A DNA stretch of 64,000 nt from Tetrahymena thermophila SB210 (Eukaryota; Ciliophora; Oligohymenophorea; Hymenostomatida; Tetrahymenidae). The notes under the pieces are model-generated. The model was not told where the DNA came from and ran no database searches. It worked only from the letters and a program-made list of their open reading frames with translations. Position numbers and translations under genes: made by a program. The DNA is taken from NCBI RefSeq assembly GCF_000189635.1, contig NW_002476322.1:186001-250000 (forward strand), in the 5' to 3' direction. Shown here piece after piece: positions 36,301 through 49,254 of the stretch (its first letter is position 1; every line of letters starts with the position of its first letter).

Positions 36301-39300
36301 CAAAGCTAAGCATGCCCCATGGTATATTATTATATCAGGATTTTAATCATTGTTTGTTGTTAACTTGTAAAAATAATTGTAAATAGGTATTGCAGAGTTA
36401 GATTATTTGATAGATTGATGGAAAAGTAAAGGGAAAAAAGCAGATAAAATGTTGAAAAAAGAAAAGCTGAACTTATGAAGGGAAGTAAGTTACCTGAAGG
36501 AGTCAAGAGTATGCTCTAAAGATTGAAAGTTAAAGATTAGATCACAGAAGAAAAAAGAAGAAACCGTCTTCTTGAATATTCCTTCTAACCACCCAGAGCT
36601 AAAAGTGTTCCTGACTTTGCTACTCTTTAAAAAGATTTTGAAGAAAAGTTGAGCTAGAAGAAAGGGGAATTCCAACCAACTATTCCTGCTCCTTTCAATT
36701 TCTAAGAAACAAGAGTATTTTTAAATTTTTTTTGAGAAAAAAACAAATAATTTTGCTTAAAACGAATAATAGAAAGCACCTAAGAGAGATTATTTAGACA
36801 AAGAAAACGAATTAGTTAAGAAAACTAAGGAAGCTAGCTAATAAGTTGTTAGAGAAAAGAAACTCAAGAGAATCTTGACCATGAAAGTTAAATATCAGCC
36901 ACCTTCAACTAAGAAGTTTGAAGCTTTGGTTGCTAAAAAGAGATTTGAATAAGAAGTAAGACAATATTAAAAAGAAGTTACTTAGTCAAGAGAGTAAGAT
37001 AAAAATGAAAGAAGAAAGAAGTTTGCAGAGTTTGTCAATAGCTGTATTAACAATGTTAATTATTCAGAATATGCAAACTAGCTCAGACAGCAAAAATATC
37101 AAGAAAGAGAAAATCGCATGATCGAAAAAATATAATGGGAATAATAATTTGACCAAAAAATGACAGAAATGATGCAAAACGTTATTCGCCGTCCTCTTCT
37201 TATCGAATAAGGTAATTAATGTATAATATAATTAGAGGCTTATAATCATATTTTAAAATCAAAATAGTCTCATAAAGTGCATTCACTTCTGGAAGAGCTT
37301 AAAGATTGAGATAAATTCTTGGTGAAGGTATTATTTATTAATAAGCAAATACAGAAAAATAAGCTAAAATAATATTTAAAAATAGGTGCTCCCATTTAAG
37401 AAGAATCTGAGCATTATGAAGACGAAGACGAATTGATAATTCCAAACTTTGATTAAATGACTTAAGCTTAGCTATACAATTACTTAGATCCTAGCTAAGT
37501 TCACCCTTAAACACTAGAAATTAGAAAATAATTATACACTTAGTACATATAAAAGAAACAAATGCCAAATATCAATGAAATGGACGAAGAGGATGAAGAT
37601 TAGCATACATATCAAAATAACTAAGAAGAATATGAGCACGAAGGAGAAGAAATTAATCCTTAAGGATAACATGAAGGTATTTTAACTTTTTACTAATTCA
37701 ATTTATTAAGATTTCATTTATTTGGTACAATATCTTCAATAAGATTTATGTTAAATAAATTTTATTGAGCTTAAAAATTATGATAAATATATTTTATGAG
37801 TAATATTTTAAATTAAAGATGAAGAAGAAAGAGATAATGAGGCAGTCAACAAAATGAATCAATAATATTAAATACAAGAAGAATATCAATAATATTCTAA
37901 AGACGCTTAGCATGAAGCAGGAGAAGATGATGAAGAAGATGATTTCCATAATAATTAAGAACTAATAGAGTAGTAAAAATAAGTTTAGCAAATTTAATAA
38001 TAATAAATGGATGACGATGAAGATGAGGACTATGAAATCGATGCTGGTGGATAGCCTGGCAGCTCTGATGACTATGAAAAGATATATCCTTAATATTAAT
38101 AGTAACAAAAATTATAGTAATAATAATAATAATAATAGCAATAAGCTTAAAAGGGAAGCAAGAATGCTTCTGTAGATATTAAGCAGTAACAATAATCAAA
38201 CTCATTTAACAAGGTTAATTAGTCAAACTCCTCTTCAAAGGCAGCTTCTAATTAAGCTTCAGGTATTCCTTAACAAAATGCTGGATATCCTTAACTTAAC
38301 AATAAGAATCAAAATGAAGATGAAGATGAAGAAGACTTTGATGAAGATTAAGAATAAATTTATGATGAAAATGGTTAACCTATTCCTCCCGAGCTGTTGA
38401 AGGAATACCAAGAACAGATTCGTCGTATGTAAGAACAAGGTGATTATGACGAAGAATATGATGAGGATGACGATGATGATGAATATGATGAGAATGCTTA
38501 ATATTTTGATGAAAATGGTAAACTAATACCTATAGAACTTGTTAAATAAATTAAAGAAGAACGCAAAGCTTAAAAATAATTATAATAGTAGGCTTATGCA
38601 GCTGGATCTGACTAATAAAAAGGTAAAAGCTCTCCTGGAGATACAGATTCTAAGAGAAGCTCTTAATAACCTTCAGTCAGTAAACAATAATAAGCTTAAT
38701 AGCAGCCTTAATAGGCTAGAGCAGAAGAATAGAGCGCTGGAAAACCAGCTGCTGCTCCTTCACAGCCACCTTAATAATAACAGCAAAATAATTAACCAAG
38801 CTAAAAAGATCAAGCTAAAAATTAAAACAATAATCAAATAAAATTAAATGAGCAAGACTATGATGATGACGAATAAATAAATGAAGAAGATCTTCTTGAC
38901 TAAGATGCTTAATATGTAGATGAAGATGGCAATCCTTTATCAGCAGAGTAAGTAGCATAGTATTTAAAACATCAGAAAATGCAATAAGCAATGGAAGATG
39001 ATCCTCAAGATGCTGAATATTATGATGAGGATGGTAATCTTTTGACACCTGAAGAAGTTGCTGAATTCATGAGGTAGTAAAAGCTAATGGCTCAATAGGA
39101 TTAAATGGGAATGCATGATCCTGATGATCCTGAAGAGGCAGAATATATTGATGAGGATGGAAATCCTTTAACTCGTGAAGAAGTAGCAGAAATTTTGAGA
39201 GAGTAAAAAATGAGAGGTATGCAACATGCAAACGAAGAAGGAGAGCATGAAGATTTCGATGAAAATCATGGAGATTCTAAAAATGATAAGCAAAGAGAAT

Positions 39301-40004
39301 ATGATGATGAAGAATTCGATGAAGATGAAGAGGAATACGTAGACCAACATGGAAATCCAATTGATCCTGAAAAAATTAAATAGCTTAAATAATAAGAAGC
39401 TGCTGCTGCTGCCACAGCAAATTTAGTTTAGAAATAGACATAGCCCTAGTCTGAATCTAAAGAAAAACCTTAAGAAAATAAAAGTATTCCTGAAAAAGAC
39501 TAACAAAAAGGAGCAACTAAATTACAAAATGTAGAAAAAGATGATGAGGAATATGGAGAATATGATGATGAAGATTAATTCGAATAGCAATTCGAATCTG
39601 AGGAGGAATATATAAATTACCTTGTATAAACAGAATTAAAAAAATAATTAGCAGCAGGCAAAAAGGTAACAGAGCAAGAAATCAGATAAATGATAGAGGA
39701 ATAGATTATGATGGAGCAATAAGAACATGATTAGATGGAAGCAATGGATGAAGAGTAAATAGAAGCTATGGATGAGCAATTAGAAGAAATAATAGCTTAA
39801 ATGTCCCCAGAAGATTTAGCTAACTTTGTGGATGATAATGGATAGACTCTTCCTAAAGATTAAATTAAATATATCTTGATGTAATAACACCTTTAAGGGT
39901 ATGATGATGAAGACGAAGAAGAAGAATACTAACAACAAATGTAGATGAGAGCAGCCTAGTAAAAAGGAGGCTCTTAAAAAGATGCTCATAATAGCAGCTT
40001 CTGA
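33322..40004 (+). CDS. FAM161-family (UPF0564) protein with EF-hand-like N-part and acidic repeat tail
   Basis: Eleven exons join in phase: 33322-33420, 33508-33573, 33703-34431, 34611-35404, 35491-36078, 36136-36321, 36387-36714, 36773-37211, 37268-37327, 37386-37676, 37819-40004; 1,921 residues. FAM161 proteins are microtubule-binding components of centrioles, basal bodies and the ciliary base. Residues about 760-1075 carry the family domain: ARENPFTFYYRDLQ, HFKAKHAPWYCRVRLFDRLM, SVPDFATLQKDFEEKL and IPAPFNFQETR match the human blocks (FKAKPVPKYVY, VPDFKALQERFEKQL, KPFDL). Residues about 300-560 look like divergent EF-hand pairs (IFLDIDTFGECKVSLKQ), without a canonical Ca2+ loop. The tail after about residue 1075 is Glu/Asp/Gln-rich and repeats a YxDExGNPLxxEEVA motif. 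The ORF fragments in other frames here are shadows. Confidence 0.88.
38340..39900 (+). repeat. Tandem protein repeat YxDExGNPLTxEEVAxxLxxQK in the FAM161-family tail
   Basis: Seven units are recognisable in the last exon, starting near 38350 (IYDENGQPIPPELLKEY), 38500 (YFDENGKLIPIELVKQI), 38907 (AQYVDEDGNPLSAEQVAQYL), 39012 (AEYYDEDGNLLTPEEVAEFM), 39138 (AEYIDEDGNPLTREEVAEIL), 39340 (EYVDQHGNPIDPEKIKQL) and 39815 (NFVDDNGQTLPKDQIKYIL). Units 3 to 5 are 35 and 42 residues apart and are the most alike. Each unit ends in a Gln/Lys/Met-rich helix, and acidic linkers lie between. Confidence 0.8.
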
Positions 40005-40620
40005 TAATATAATTAAAAAAATATAAAAAATATAAAATGTTGAAAAAATATGGCATGTGAAAATTTTGTAAAATAAAGCCAATTTAATTTAATTTTAAAA
40101 GAAAACTAATAAGCAGATAAATATGTTGTCTCTAAATGATTAATTAATTAATTTTTAATACTCAATTATTAAAATTCTAATTTTATTTCCTTATTTTTTA
40201 TATTGTAAATTTTCCTAAAAAATTAAAAAATTAATTAATTTTATTTCTTAAACAACTTATTTAAAGTACCTGTAGATTTGGCTATAAAATTAGTGGTTGA
40301 TAGTGGTCAATTTAATAGGCTTTACCTTATTTACTATAAACTGAATTATATTTTAAATAAGAAAATTTTGAAATTATTAATTTTTAAATTTTAAATCTTA
40401 AATTTCTACTTTATTTTAGCTTATATTTTATTTATTTAAGCATTTTAAGCTATTAATTTTCTAAACAAATACATAAAATGAACTGAGTTAATAATTTAAT
40501 ATGAAACTTTCATTTTAGAAAGGCACGATTTAGTTATAAATAATATATAAGATTTATTAAAGTAAGAGGGTAAAAGAATTAATTACTTTGTTAATAATAC
40601 AACAAAAATACATATTTAAT
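40005..40620. other. Convergent 3' intergenic spacer
   Basis: About 600 bp between two genes that end toward each other. AT-rich, with no gene; it presumably contains both 3' UTRs and poly(A) sites. Confidence 0.5.
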
Positions 40621-42752
40621 TCATACCTATAAACACATTATAATAACAATTGCATATAGTATAAATTAGAATTAAATAATTATAGAAGAAATTGTTTGAT
40701 TTTAAATTATTGCAGCAAAATCGCAAGTGTACTTTTCGTATGACGATGGTGTTGATTGATAACTTTAATTACAAGTAGGTGCTTATTATTTACAAGAACC
40801 ATATGAGATTAAACATTGTTAAGAATCTGTAGAGAGTAAAAAACCAGTTTAACATTACTAGCAGGTTGTTTAACTACTTTTAACGTAGACGCTACACATA
40901 GGAATATTTTAGAAGTTATCATAACATGTTTCACCTTGCTGAGCTATACCATAACCATCAATGCACTGAGTACATACTCCACTACTATCAATAGCTAAGC
41001 ATTTCTTACCAATAGTATCTTGCTTGCAAGTTCCATCAGGCAACAAAATGTAATCTGCATTGCATAAACTACATTTGTTTTTATCTGGCACTCCATTGAT
41101 GCAATTAGTAGTAGTCCTTGCTGTGCAAGTACCACTAAATAAATAGTAAGCTTGTTTGCATAAAGTACATGAATCACTATTAGGATCATACTATATACAA
41201 TTTGCATCACCAATATTTACTCTAGTTTTGCATGTTTTTGTAGAGGAGTCTAAATAGTACAGAGTGTAGTTAGAGCAAGCTATACATTTATCTGCTTAAG
41301 GATCAACGATTGAACAATTAGCATTGTTTGCTCTTGATGTGCAAGTAGTAGAAGACTAAAGAAAATGAGAAGAATCACATTAAAGACAAGTATTTTATTT
41401 AGGATCATGGTTAGCACATCCTGTTACTTAAACTCTAGAAGTACAAAGGTTTGGACCTGACAATATTAAGCTTTCTGAGTTACAGCGTACACACTAATAA
41501 GAAGCAGGATTATCTATTTATGCACAATTTTATATTTGATTGTTGTCAATTGTGCAAACTGTTCCATTATTAGAAGAAATATAACCAACATCACAAGTCC
41601 AGCATGATGCCAATCCTCCATTATAAACATAAGTAATGCAATTTGATATTGTCAAATAACATCCATTTTAAGAATTCTACTAAATATTTTAATATCCTCC
41701 TAAGCAAGTAAAAACAAGATTATTTGTTGCATCTATCATAAAATTAGCTGCATAAGTATTAGAATAGCTTGCAATAGTAGATAATTCCATACATCTACCA
41801 TTTTAAAGATAATAACCTTCATGACATTAAGAACAGTCGAATGTATTCCAGATATTACTTTTTACCTTACAGTTGTTATTCATGTTAAAAAACACCTAAT
41901 AATAATTAATAATAATCAAAATAGAATAACTACTATTTTCAAAATGCTATTTTAAAAGGGAATATTCAATTAAATAAATCTTAAAACTGTTTGTTTATTT
42001 ATTTATGCTAATTTTAATTAAAAATATTCATTTTTTTTGGTTTTATGGCTAAATGACACAACATCTTCAAATATATTACATAGAAAGTCCTTAAATATTT
42101 CGTAATTTCTCATTAAAATAATTTTTTAATGATTGAATTTATAAAATTTGAGGGTAGCTCTATGATATTCTTATTAGTTATTTAATTATTTTTGACAAAC
42201 TTAATTAAAATATATGTAATTAAAGATACTCCTTAGGGTGTCAGCATATAAAATGGTTTAGCTTCTATGCACTTTCCTGATGTATCTACCTTTCTGCAAC
42301 CTTAAATATTATAAATAAAATATATAAGATCGCTATGGATTATTAATATTTTTTTTTCAGAATTTTACTGAACAGATATAATAAATAATATGATTGATAA
42401 TTAGATTTTTTTAAATTCTCATGTAAAATTTTGGATGATAAGTATAAATATATATACCTTCTATGCTTACATTTATACATTATGTTCCTTCAGGATTCAC
42501 AACCATTCCGCAAGTACATTCTATGCAGTTATTTTGAATATCTAAATAAACACAATTTGATATTGGACTTGTAACACAAGATTATCTATTAGAACTCAAT
42601 GCAAAACCTTTTAAACAGGAAACACACATTCCATTCTTCATTTATTCGCAATTTTATATGCTACTCTATGCATTTGTGATTGAAAGAAGAGCTGTTAAAA
42701 TAAGCCCTACAAACAATAGATTTTTATCTTAGCTAAAAATTCTTCTTTCCAT
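40621..42752 (-). CDS. Secreted CxxC-repeat surface protein, probably GPI-anchored or membrane-tethered
   Basis: Three exons on the minus strand (42752-42458, 42300-42230, 41895-40621) join in phase to 546 residues. The N-terminus has a signal peptide: LLFVGLILTALLSITNA, with cleavage likely near AQS. The mature part is a series of CxxC modules (C-x2-C-x3-G/Y-y-x..., for example CLACSNYTL-like, CTLCKQAYYLFSGTC, CSLCNADYILLPDGTC, CTQCIDGYGI), as in ciliate immobilisation antigens and furin-like Cys-rich proteins. The C-terminus ends in a hydrophobic tail (SIIIQFQFILYAIVIIMCLQ), fitting a GPI-attachment signal or a membrane anchor. Standard-code frames at 40909-41213 are parts of this gene. Function on the cell surface is inferred from architecture; the ligand is unknown. 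Confidence 0.88.
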
Positions 42753-43632
42753 TCTTATTTGCTAAATATCTACAAATAATCTTCTCTTAATTTAATTAAA
42801 TAATTATAAAATATCTATTTACTAAGCCACTAATCAAACCATTAATTAAAATGAAAGGAAATTTAATTATTTAATGTATATAAAAATATACATTCTAGTT
42901 ATAATAATGAGTAGAAATTAATTAAATTCAATAATTCATTTACTGATTTTTTGATATTTACAATTAATTATACAAGAGATCAATAATTTGATAACTGATT
43001 GATAGTTTTATTTAAAAAATAGTGTTCAAAGAAAGCAAATAAAATTGTTTTGAGATTAATAAGGTATTTAATAATTTACCTATTCCTATAATTAATTCAA
43101 AGTAAAAGGAAAATAATTTTATAAATAAAATATTAAATTATTTTATGTTACAAATTCAGAAATTAAAAATAATTCAATTTAAAATGAATGTTTTAAGCAT
43201 AATAATTTTTAATAAAGAGCTTCTTTTAAATTATTTTTTTAATCTATCTTTTATTTTAAATTTTCCTAAATATTTTTAATTTAATAGTGAAATAATTTTA
43301 AAAAGATAAATATATTTTAAAATTATTTCAAACTTATTTTAATTATCAAAGAATTTAATTTATAAACTCAAAATTAATAATTTAAATACTTAAAAATAAA
43401 TGGATTTGATCAAAAAAAATATTTATTAATATGAGAAGGGAAATAATTTTTTTAATGCATATAAAATAAAATACAAAACATATTAATTTAATTACGAAAT
43501 AAATAATTTTTAATATTAATAATAGCTGTGATTAATTTTTAAAGCTTTTATTTTTTTAATACTTAAAGCTGTCAAAATTTATAATTGGTTGTAAATTCAA
43601 ATAGGTTTATAAATATAGATAGTTAAATTCCA
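42753..43632. other. Intergenic spacer between minus-strand genes
   Basis: About 880 bp, very AT-rich, with no reading frame of interest. It contains the promoter side of the CxxC gene and the 3' flank of the Q/N-rich gene. Confidence 0.5.
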
Positions 43633-46600
43633 TCAATTTCTAAACCCCTTTTTTTTACTTTTGCAAGATTCATATTTTTTACTTGAGCTTTTGAGAGATT
43701 AAGAAGAAGGAGGGCTTTGATTATTATTCATTAGTCTGAGGGATCTTCTTACCCATAGCATGCTACTTTATTATTTATTACAAACGAAATTTTCTTCTTA
43801 TTGTGGTTTCTTTTATTTTTTGACTGAGTTAGGAGTAATAGTCAACTAAACGAATTCACTTCCAAAGTCTTCACTAACTTGTGTCTTGATTATATCCTAA
43901 ACATCCAACCCTAATAGAGACTTTTTTTTGGATTAAGATAAATTTTGTATGAAATCTTATGACTATTTTTTTTCTGATTCAATAAAGTTTTAGAAAACTT
44001 GGGGAGAGCATATCAAACTTCTTTTCTTGCTGCTAAATATGCTCTATCTTTTTTCTGAAGTTATTTGTTTAAGAATTTAATTATTTTACTTCTAAGGGCT
44101 AATTTCATTTAACTTTTTTGAATTATTTATTGGAAATACGTTACCATTGTTGGTATCAATTTTGTTTTCTAAGATTTGTTTACTGTCTATGTTTAAGATA
44201 GAAATTTAATTATTTTAAGAGGTATAATTGAAATGATTTTAACTATGAAGTTTATCTAAAGTAGCTTAGTTTGATATTTAATTTTATAGTAATTCTTGGT
44301 TTTATGTTAAAAGATTGTTACTAAAGTTTTATAGATTTGTATTTGTAGTAGTAAAACTGCTGTTATTTTATATAAGGTTTTAATTTAATGATTGAAATGT
44401 GTTATTTTTTATTAAGTTGCTAGAATTATTAATTATAGATGAGAAACTGCAAGTATTTTGTTATTCGTTCTAATTCTTTGATTCATCTGTTCCCTCCTTG
44501 TTTAAACTAAACAAGTTATTTTGTTGGCCTTCATTTGTTTATTAATTAGTTAATTATTTAAAGTTAAAACTAAATTCATCATGGTAAGTAGTTGGCTTAT
44601 TTACTTATGAATTAAGTAAAATAGAAATTTAAGTGGATTCTCTCAAATCATCATTCTTAGACAAGGTACCTGGCTGTTTATCACATACATCTTAATAAAA
44701 GCCTAGCTCATTTTTTATTTTCTTTCTGATTGCCCATTCTGTCTAATTTTCCTCTTCTTCTTCATTTAATTTCTAAACAAATAATTCCTTTTCAGTATTT
44801 CTATACTAATTGGCAGCGTTGCAATTATTTAAATTAAAAATTTTATTTTATTTCTATTGAATTCTGCTTTGCGAAGATTCTTAAATATTTGCATAAAATA
44901 TTCCATGTTAACTTTAATCATGTTGCTGAATGTTTTCTTTTTCATTAATGAGATGCTATGTATTAAATTAGTTGGAGATTTTCTTTTCTAAGTTGTTATT
45001 TGCAAAAATATTGTTAATACTGCTTTTAAAGATTACATTTTCTTTTTACAAAGTTTCTTTTTCAGGTTTATTTTAATCTGTCTCTGTAAATATTTTATTA
45101 GCATTAAAATTATCAGTGAATTATTACAAAACGATGTTTTTATCAGTTTCTAATGGGTTTTTTATATTTATTTTGTTGTTATCAAAAGACTACGAGGACA
45201 TGTCATATTTGAATATGTTTTCTCTTGTCTCTCCTTCATTGTTATCATTTACTTTTTCAAATAATTATTTTTAAATTTAATCCTTTTGATTACTATCAGG
45301 TACTGATGATATATTATCGGTGATTTCAGATTTATCCTTTTATTAATTATTTTAAGCTTCATCTTATTGTAAAGGTGTGAGTGCATTATTATTGCCAAAA
45401 CTAAATTTAAACATCCTTTCCCTTTGCTTTTCTAAAAATGCATCTGTTTCTATAGATTTATTTTAGCTATTTTTGAATATAGATTAGGAAGACTTAAAAA
45501 TAGAATTTGATTGATTGGCTTATTCATTTAATTTTTTCATATCTCTCCAGGGACTTAAATCAAAAAGAGGTAATTGATTATCCAAATTTAACTTATAGTC
45601 TAATTTCTTGACTATAGATTTAATATTATTTTCAGAATTTTATTCTGAGTAGCTAGGCGTTTCGATCAATTAAGAGCCATAGCTAAGCTCAATAAGATCT
45701 TATTAAGCTTCACTTAACTTTTTATTATTAGATTAATTTTATGCAAGCATTCTTTGGGCCTTAGTATAAGAATGTGCTATCTCAGCTTATAAAAATTCAA
45801 ACTTTTTAAATATATTTTGTGGTATCATTAAACTTTCATTTTCATGCTCTTCTACTTCCATTTAATTTTTATTTAGGTTTTAACAGCCAATATTATTATT
45901 TTTATTTTATAGATCATCTATTTAGTTTGAAGTTTAATTAGGTAGTAGGATAAGAGATTAATTATTTTATTCAATATTTTCATCATTTTAGATTTTTGCT
46001 AAATAAACAGGTTACTATGTGTTTGCAAAATTGGTATTTTAATTTGTTTATATTTATCCATCTTAATTTATTTATAATAATGAACTATCTAATTTTGTTT
46101 ATAATTATTATTCTTCTTCTTCTTTAAGTGATAATTATTCATTTTAATTTCTTTATGTAAATTATTAATCTGATTCTAAACCAGCAAGTAACTCACTTTA
46201 ATGTGTTTGAACAAATATCTAGGTTTAGTTTTTTTAAGTAAAATATTCATTTTGTTAGAAATTATTATTTTAATTATTTTAAACAATATCTTAGTTATTT
46301 ATAGGCTAAAGCTGGGAATTTAATTGAGGATCAACTTGAGCACATAATTATGCATTACTTTCAGCTTTAAAATTAGTTTTTGTATATGTAATTAAAGTGT
46401 CTTAAGTATTTTCAATGCTTTCTTCTTTTATAGAACCAAGAATAGGGTTTGATTGAAAATTTGATTCTTATTCCATGTTTTCTTATTTAATTGTGTCTTC
46501 GAATTTTAAGTTATCCATTTATTCGAACTTGATGAAAATTTTATCCTATAAATTTCTATGTCCCTCAACCAAGCTTTGATCTAAGATTTGTGATTAAGAA

Positions 46601-46668
46601 ATATTGCTTTGGTCTTCAGAGATAATTCTCATATTTTATTCAGCAAGTTCTAAATGATCTTGTTGCAT
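43633..46668 (-). CDS. Q/N-rich, probably disordered protein of unknown function
   Basis: A single exon of 1,012 codons from ATG at 46668 to TGA at 43633-43635; the length is an exact multiple of three and the sampled frame is open. The product is dominated by Gln, Asn, Ser, Glu and Lys with no domain I recognise. A short structured-looking stretch lies near the middle (FDLSPWRDMKKLNEQ, then FLEKQRERMFKFSFGNNN). The C-terminal end is very basic and Ser-rich (SSSKKYESCKSKKK), which could serve nuclear targeting or nucleic-acid contact, but this is a guess. Many Gln codons are TAA/TAG, giving the region a shredded look in the standard code. Confidence 0.8.
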
Positions 46669-46948
46669 AATATTATTTTCCTTTTTATATTAAATTAAAA
46701 ATTAAGGATGGCTTAAAATTTTGCAAATAATATACATAAATAATAAAAAATATATCTGTTTAAAGAATCCGTTAAAAATTTTACTTGATTTCAAAATTTT
46801 ATGTAAAGTGGGAATTTTTGATTAAGAAAAAATAAATGAAAAAATTGAAAGAATTAAAATTGCGGTAGGATTTAATTAAAAAATATATCTATCTAATTAA
46901 TAAATTATGTATGTATGTATCCTAGATGATGAAGATATTAAAAAACTA

Positions 46949-48071
46949 TCAATAATTGATTTAGAAATAACTTTTATCACTTTAGTGTTAAATATCAAAT
47001 TATTTAAAATAAACATTAATAATAATTTTTACCTTGATAAATCTAATCGCATTCTCTTTCCATATTGGTTTGAAATCAAAATTCAAAAGGAATATGTACC
47101 ATAGCTGTTGATTACTTTTTATTTCTTCAATTCCTCCAATCATTTTTCCTTTCACTATTTTGATTTAGCACATGTGCAAGATATCGATAATTTCTTTTCT
47201 CATCTGCTATCTATCCATAATATTTCCTTCCTATTTATTTATATTTTATATATTTTTAATTTAAATCCTTAAGCTAAAATAATTTTTATCGTTTTTTTAT
47301 TCATAGAATAAAGTTTGAAAGAATCTTTTTATATAATCATTATTTTTTACCATGAAATCGTAGTACAAGTCTTCAATCCTATCTTCTATCTGATCTATAA
47401 AATCAATATTATTTTTATCTAATGATGGGCAAACACTATTGTTTTCAGAATAGTACCCTTTCTTATGGCTCTGATTAACAATGCTTGAGAAAATAGAAGA
47501 CCTGTTTAGGCTACCAGTAAAATATTAAGAATTACTCATGCTTTTCGTGTTACGATTATTAACTCTGTCATAGAATTACTATAGAGAACTTTGCAATCTA
47601 CTTTTTATCTAGCTAGATGAAGTAAGCGATTATTTTTTGTAGCTCCTTAGTGAGCTCTCAAAAGTTTTTTTCTACAAAAGGTTAATGCCATTTGCAGCTT
47701 TTAGCTCTTTAACTTAGCTATTGCTAGAGGAATTCTATTATTTAGTTTCCCTATTTAAATAATAAAGAAATAAAAATCTAAAGCTACTTCAATAAAAAAA
47801 AATACCTTTCTTTCTTCCATTACTTAAGCTTTTCCACCATAGGATCATATGATGTTGTAGCTTTAGATGTTTCCTTGGGCTTATAACCTCTAAGCTCTTC
47901 TTCAAATATCACCTTCTTCTTTTTTGAGCTGCACTAAGATTCCCTATTAATCATAAAAGTTTTTTATGATGACTGAGGCTAAAATAAGAGCAGAAAATAA
48001 AAATGAGCAATATTTTACCTGCATTTAGAAGATTCTAAAGTTAAGCTGTTTGAATGACTGATACTTGACAT
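46949..48071 (-). CDS. Unrecognised three-exon protein
   Basis: Exons 48071-48019, 47943-47806 and 47750-46949 join in phase to 330 residues. The N-terminus is Ser-rich and followed by VIFEEELRGYKPKETS; then a Ser/Gln-rich linker; then a more ordered part (DKNNIDFIDQIEDRIEDLYY, DYIKRFFQTLF and near the end MRKEIIDILHMCQIKIVKGK). The section around 47240-47290 is suspiciously intron-like (AT-rich, ends in AG) and could be a fourth intron that keeps frame, and the extreme C-terminus after FIK may be intronic too. No family is recognised. It lies 280 bp upstream of the Q/N-rich gene on the same strand. The plus-strand frames at 46907-47104 and 48073-48288 are not genes. Confidence 0.65.
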
Positions 48072-49254
48072 ATTGAGAGATATTTTTGAGTCTATTCAAC
48101 TTGGAATATTTGGCTTAATGTGTGTGAACCTCTACTTATGTTGCTTAAGTGAAATTTTGTTGTGTCTCTTGTTTTTGTTATTATTATTATTCTTTTTGAT
48201 AAAAAGTGCCTTGATTTTTTCTTTATTATATTTCATTAAATTATTATTAATATTTGATTCATTCAATTTATCATTAAAGATTGACTGATTGAAATTAAAT
48301 TGCTATTTAATTATGTAATAAATTAATTAAGTTGGCGCTCCTTGAAAATTGCATTATTAATTCCTTTTCAATGTATTATTTAAGTAGACTATACATATTT
48401 GTTTTTTTAAATGAAAAAATTAAAATAGTAAAACCAAAAGAAAAATTAAATAAACGAATTTAATTTATAAATAAAGCTATTATAATCATTTGATTTTTAA
48501 AATTAATTAATTAATTAGATAGTTTTTTTGGAATTTTAAAATGTTTTTTTTCAAGATTATTTAATTTAGCAAATAAATTTTTTAAAAAATTTTGGCTCAA
48601 ATACTTTTTGAGACACTCTTTATTATTTTTAAACTTGATTTGTTATTTGTTGCATCACATTTAATTTAGAAAAAATTAATTAAAATCAAGGGATTTTCCC
48701 TCCTTTTAAGAAATTTAATTTTACAAATTTAATATGAAAAATTATTTATGAATTAATTGCAAACAAATACTTTAATAAAATTAGTTGTTTTTTAACAGTA
48801 CTATTTTTGCTTTAAGCAAATTTTTTAATAAATTTAAAGCTAATTTAACTATTTTAAAAATTAAGTAAAAATTATTTTTATCAAATAGGGTTTTGAGTTT
48901 GTTTTATTATTTTTTTGAATAAAAAATTTGAAAACAAATATGAATTTTTTTAGTTTTATTTATTATACGAAATGAAATTTTTAATTAACATAAAACAAAT
49001 AGAATTTATTCATAAAACAAATAAAAAAATTACAAGTCAATTTAGAATGATCAATGAATGTTAGTTAATTTAAGTTTATTTTTCATTTTAAATTTTTAGA
49101 AACTTATAAATGACAAAAATGTATTTAATATAAATTTAATTGTAAAAAATATTCTAATTTAGAATAAGATTAAGTATTGTGAAGAGAAATAATTTAGATA
49201 GAAGGTACAATAAATAATATTTTAATTTTTTTAAAGGGTTAATTTTGTTTTATT
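48072..49254. other. Intergenic spacer
   Basis: About 1.2 kb, extremely AT-rich. No gene, RNA or repeat unit recognised. It separates two minus-strand genes and should include the promoter of the 46949-48071 gene and the 3' flank of the kinase gene. Confidence 0.5.

Noticed and set aside
38539-39048. Plus- and minus-strand ORFs over the acidic tail of the FAM161-family gene
   Set aside because: They are other-frame shadows of Gln/Asp/Glu codon repeats; the real frame runs unbroken through 37819-40004.
43633-46668. FG-nucleoporin identity for the Q/N-rich protein
   Set aside because: Only one FG and a few loose FxF motifs occur; FG nucleoporins have many regularly spaced repeats.
46907-47104. 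Plus-strand 65-codon ORF
   Set aside because: Overlaps the last exon of a minus-strand gene that joins in phase over three exons.
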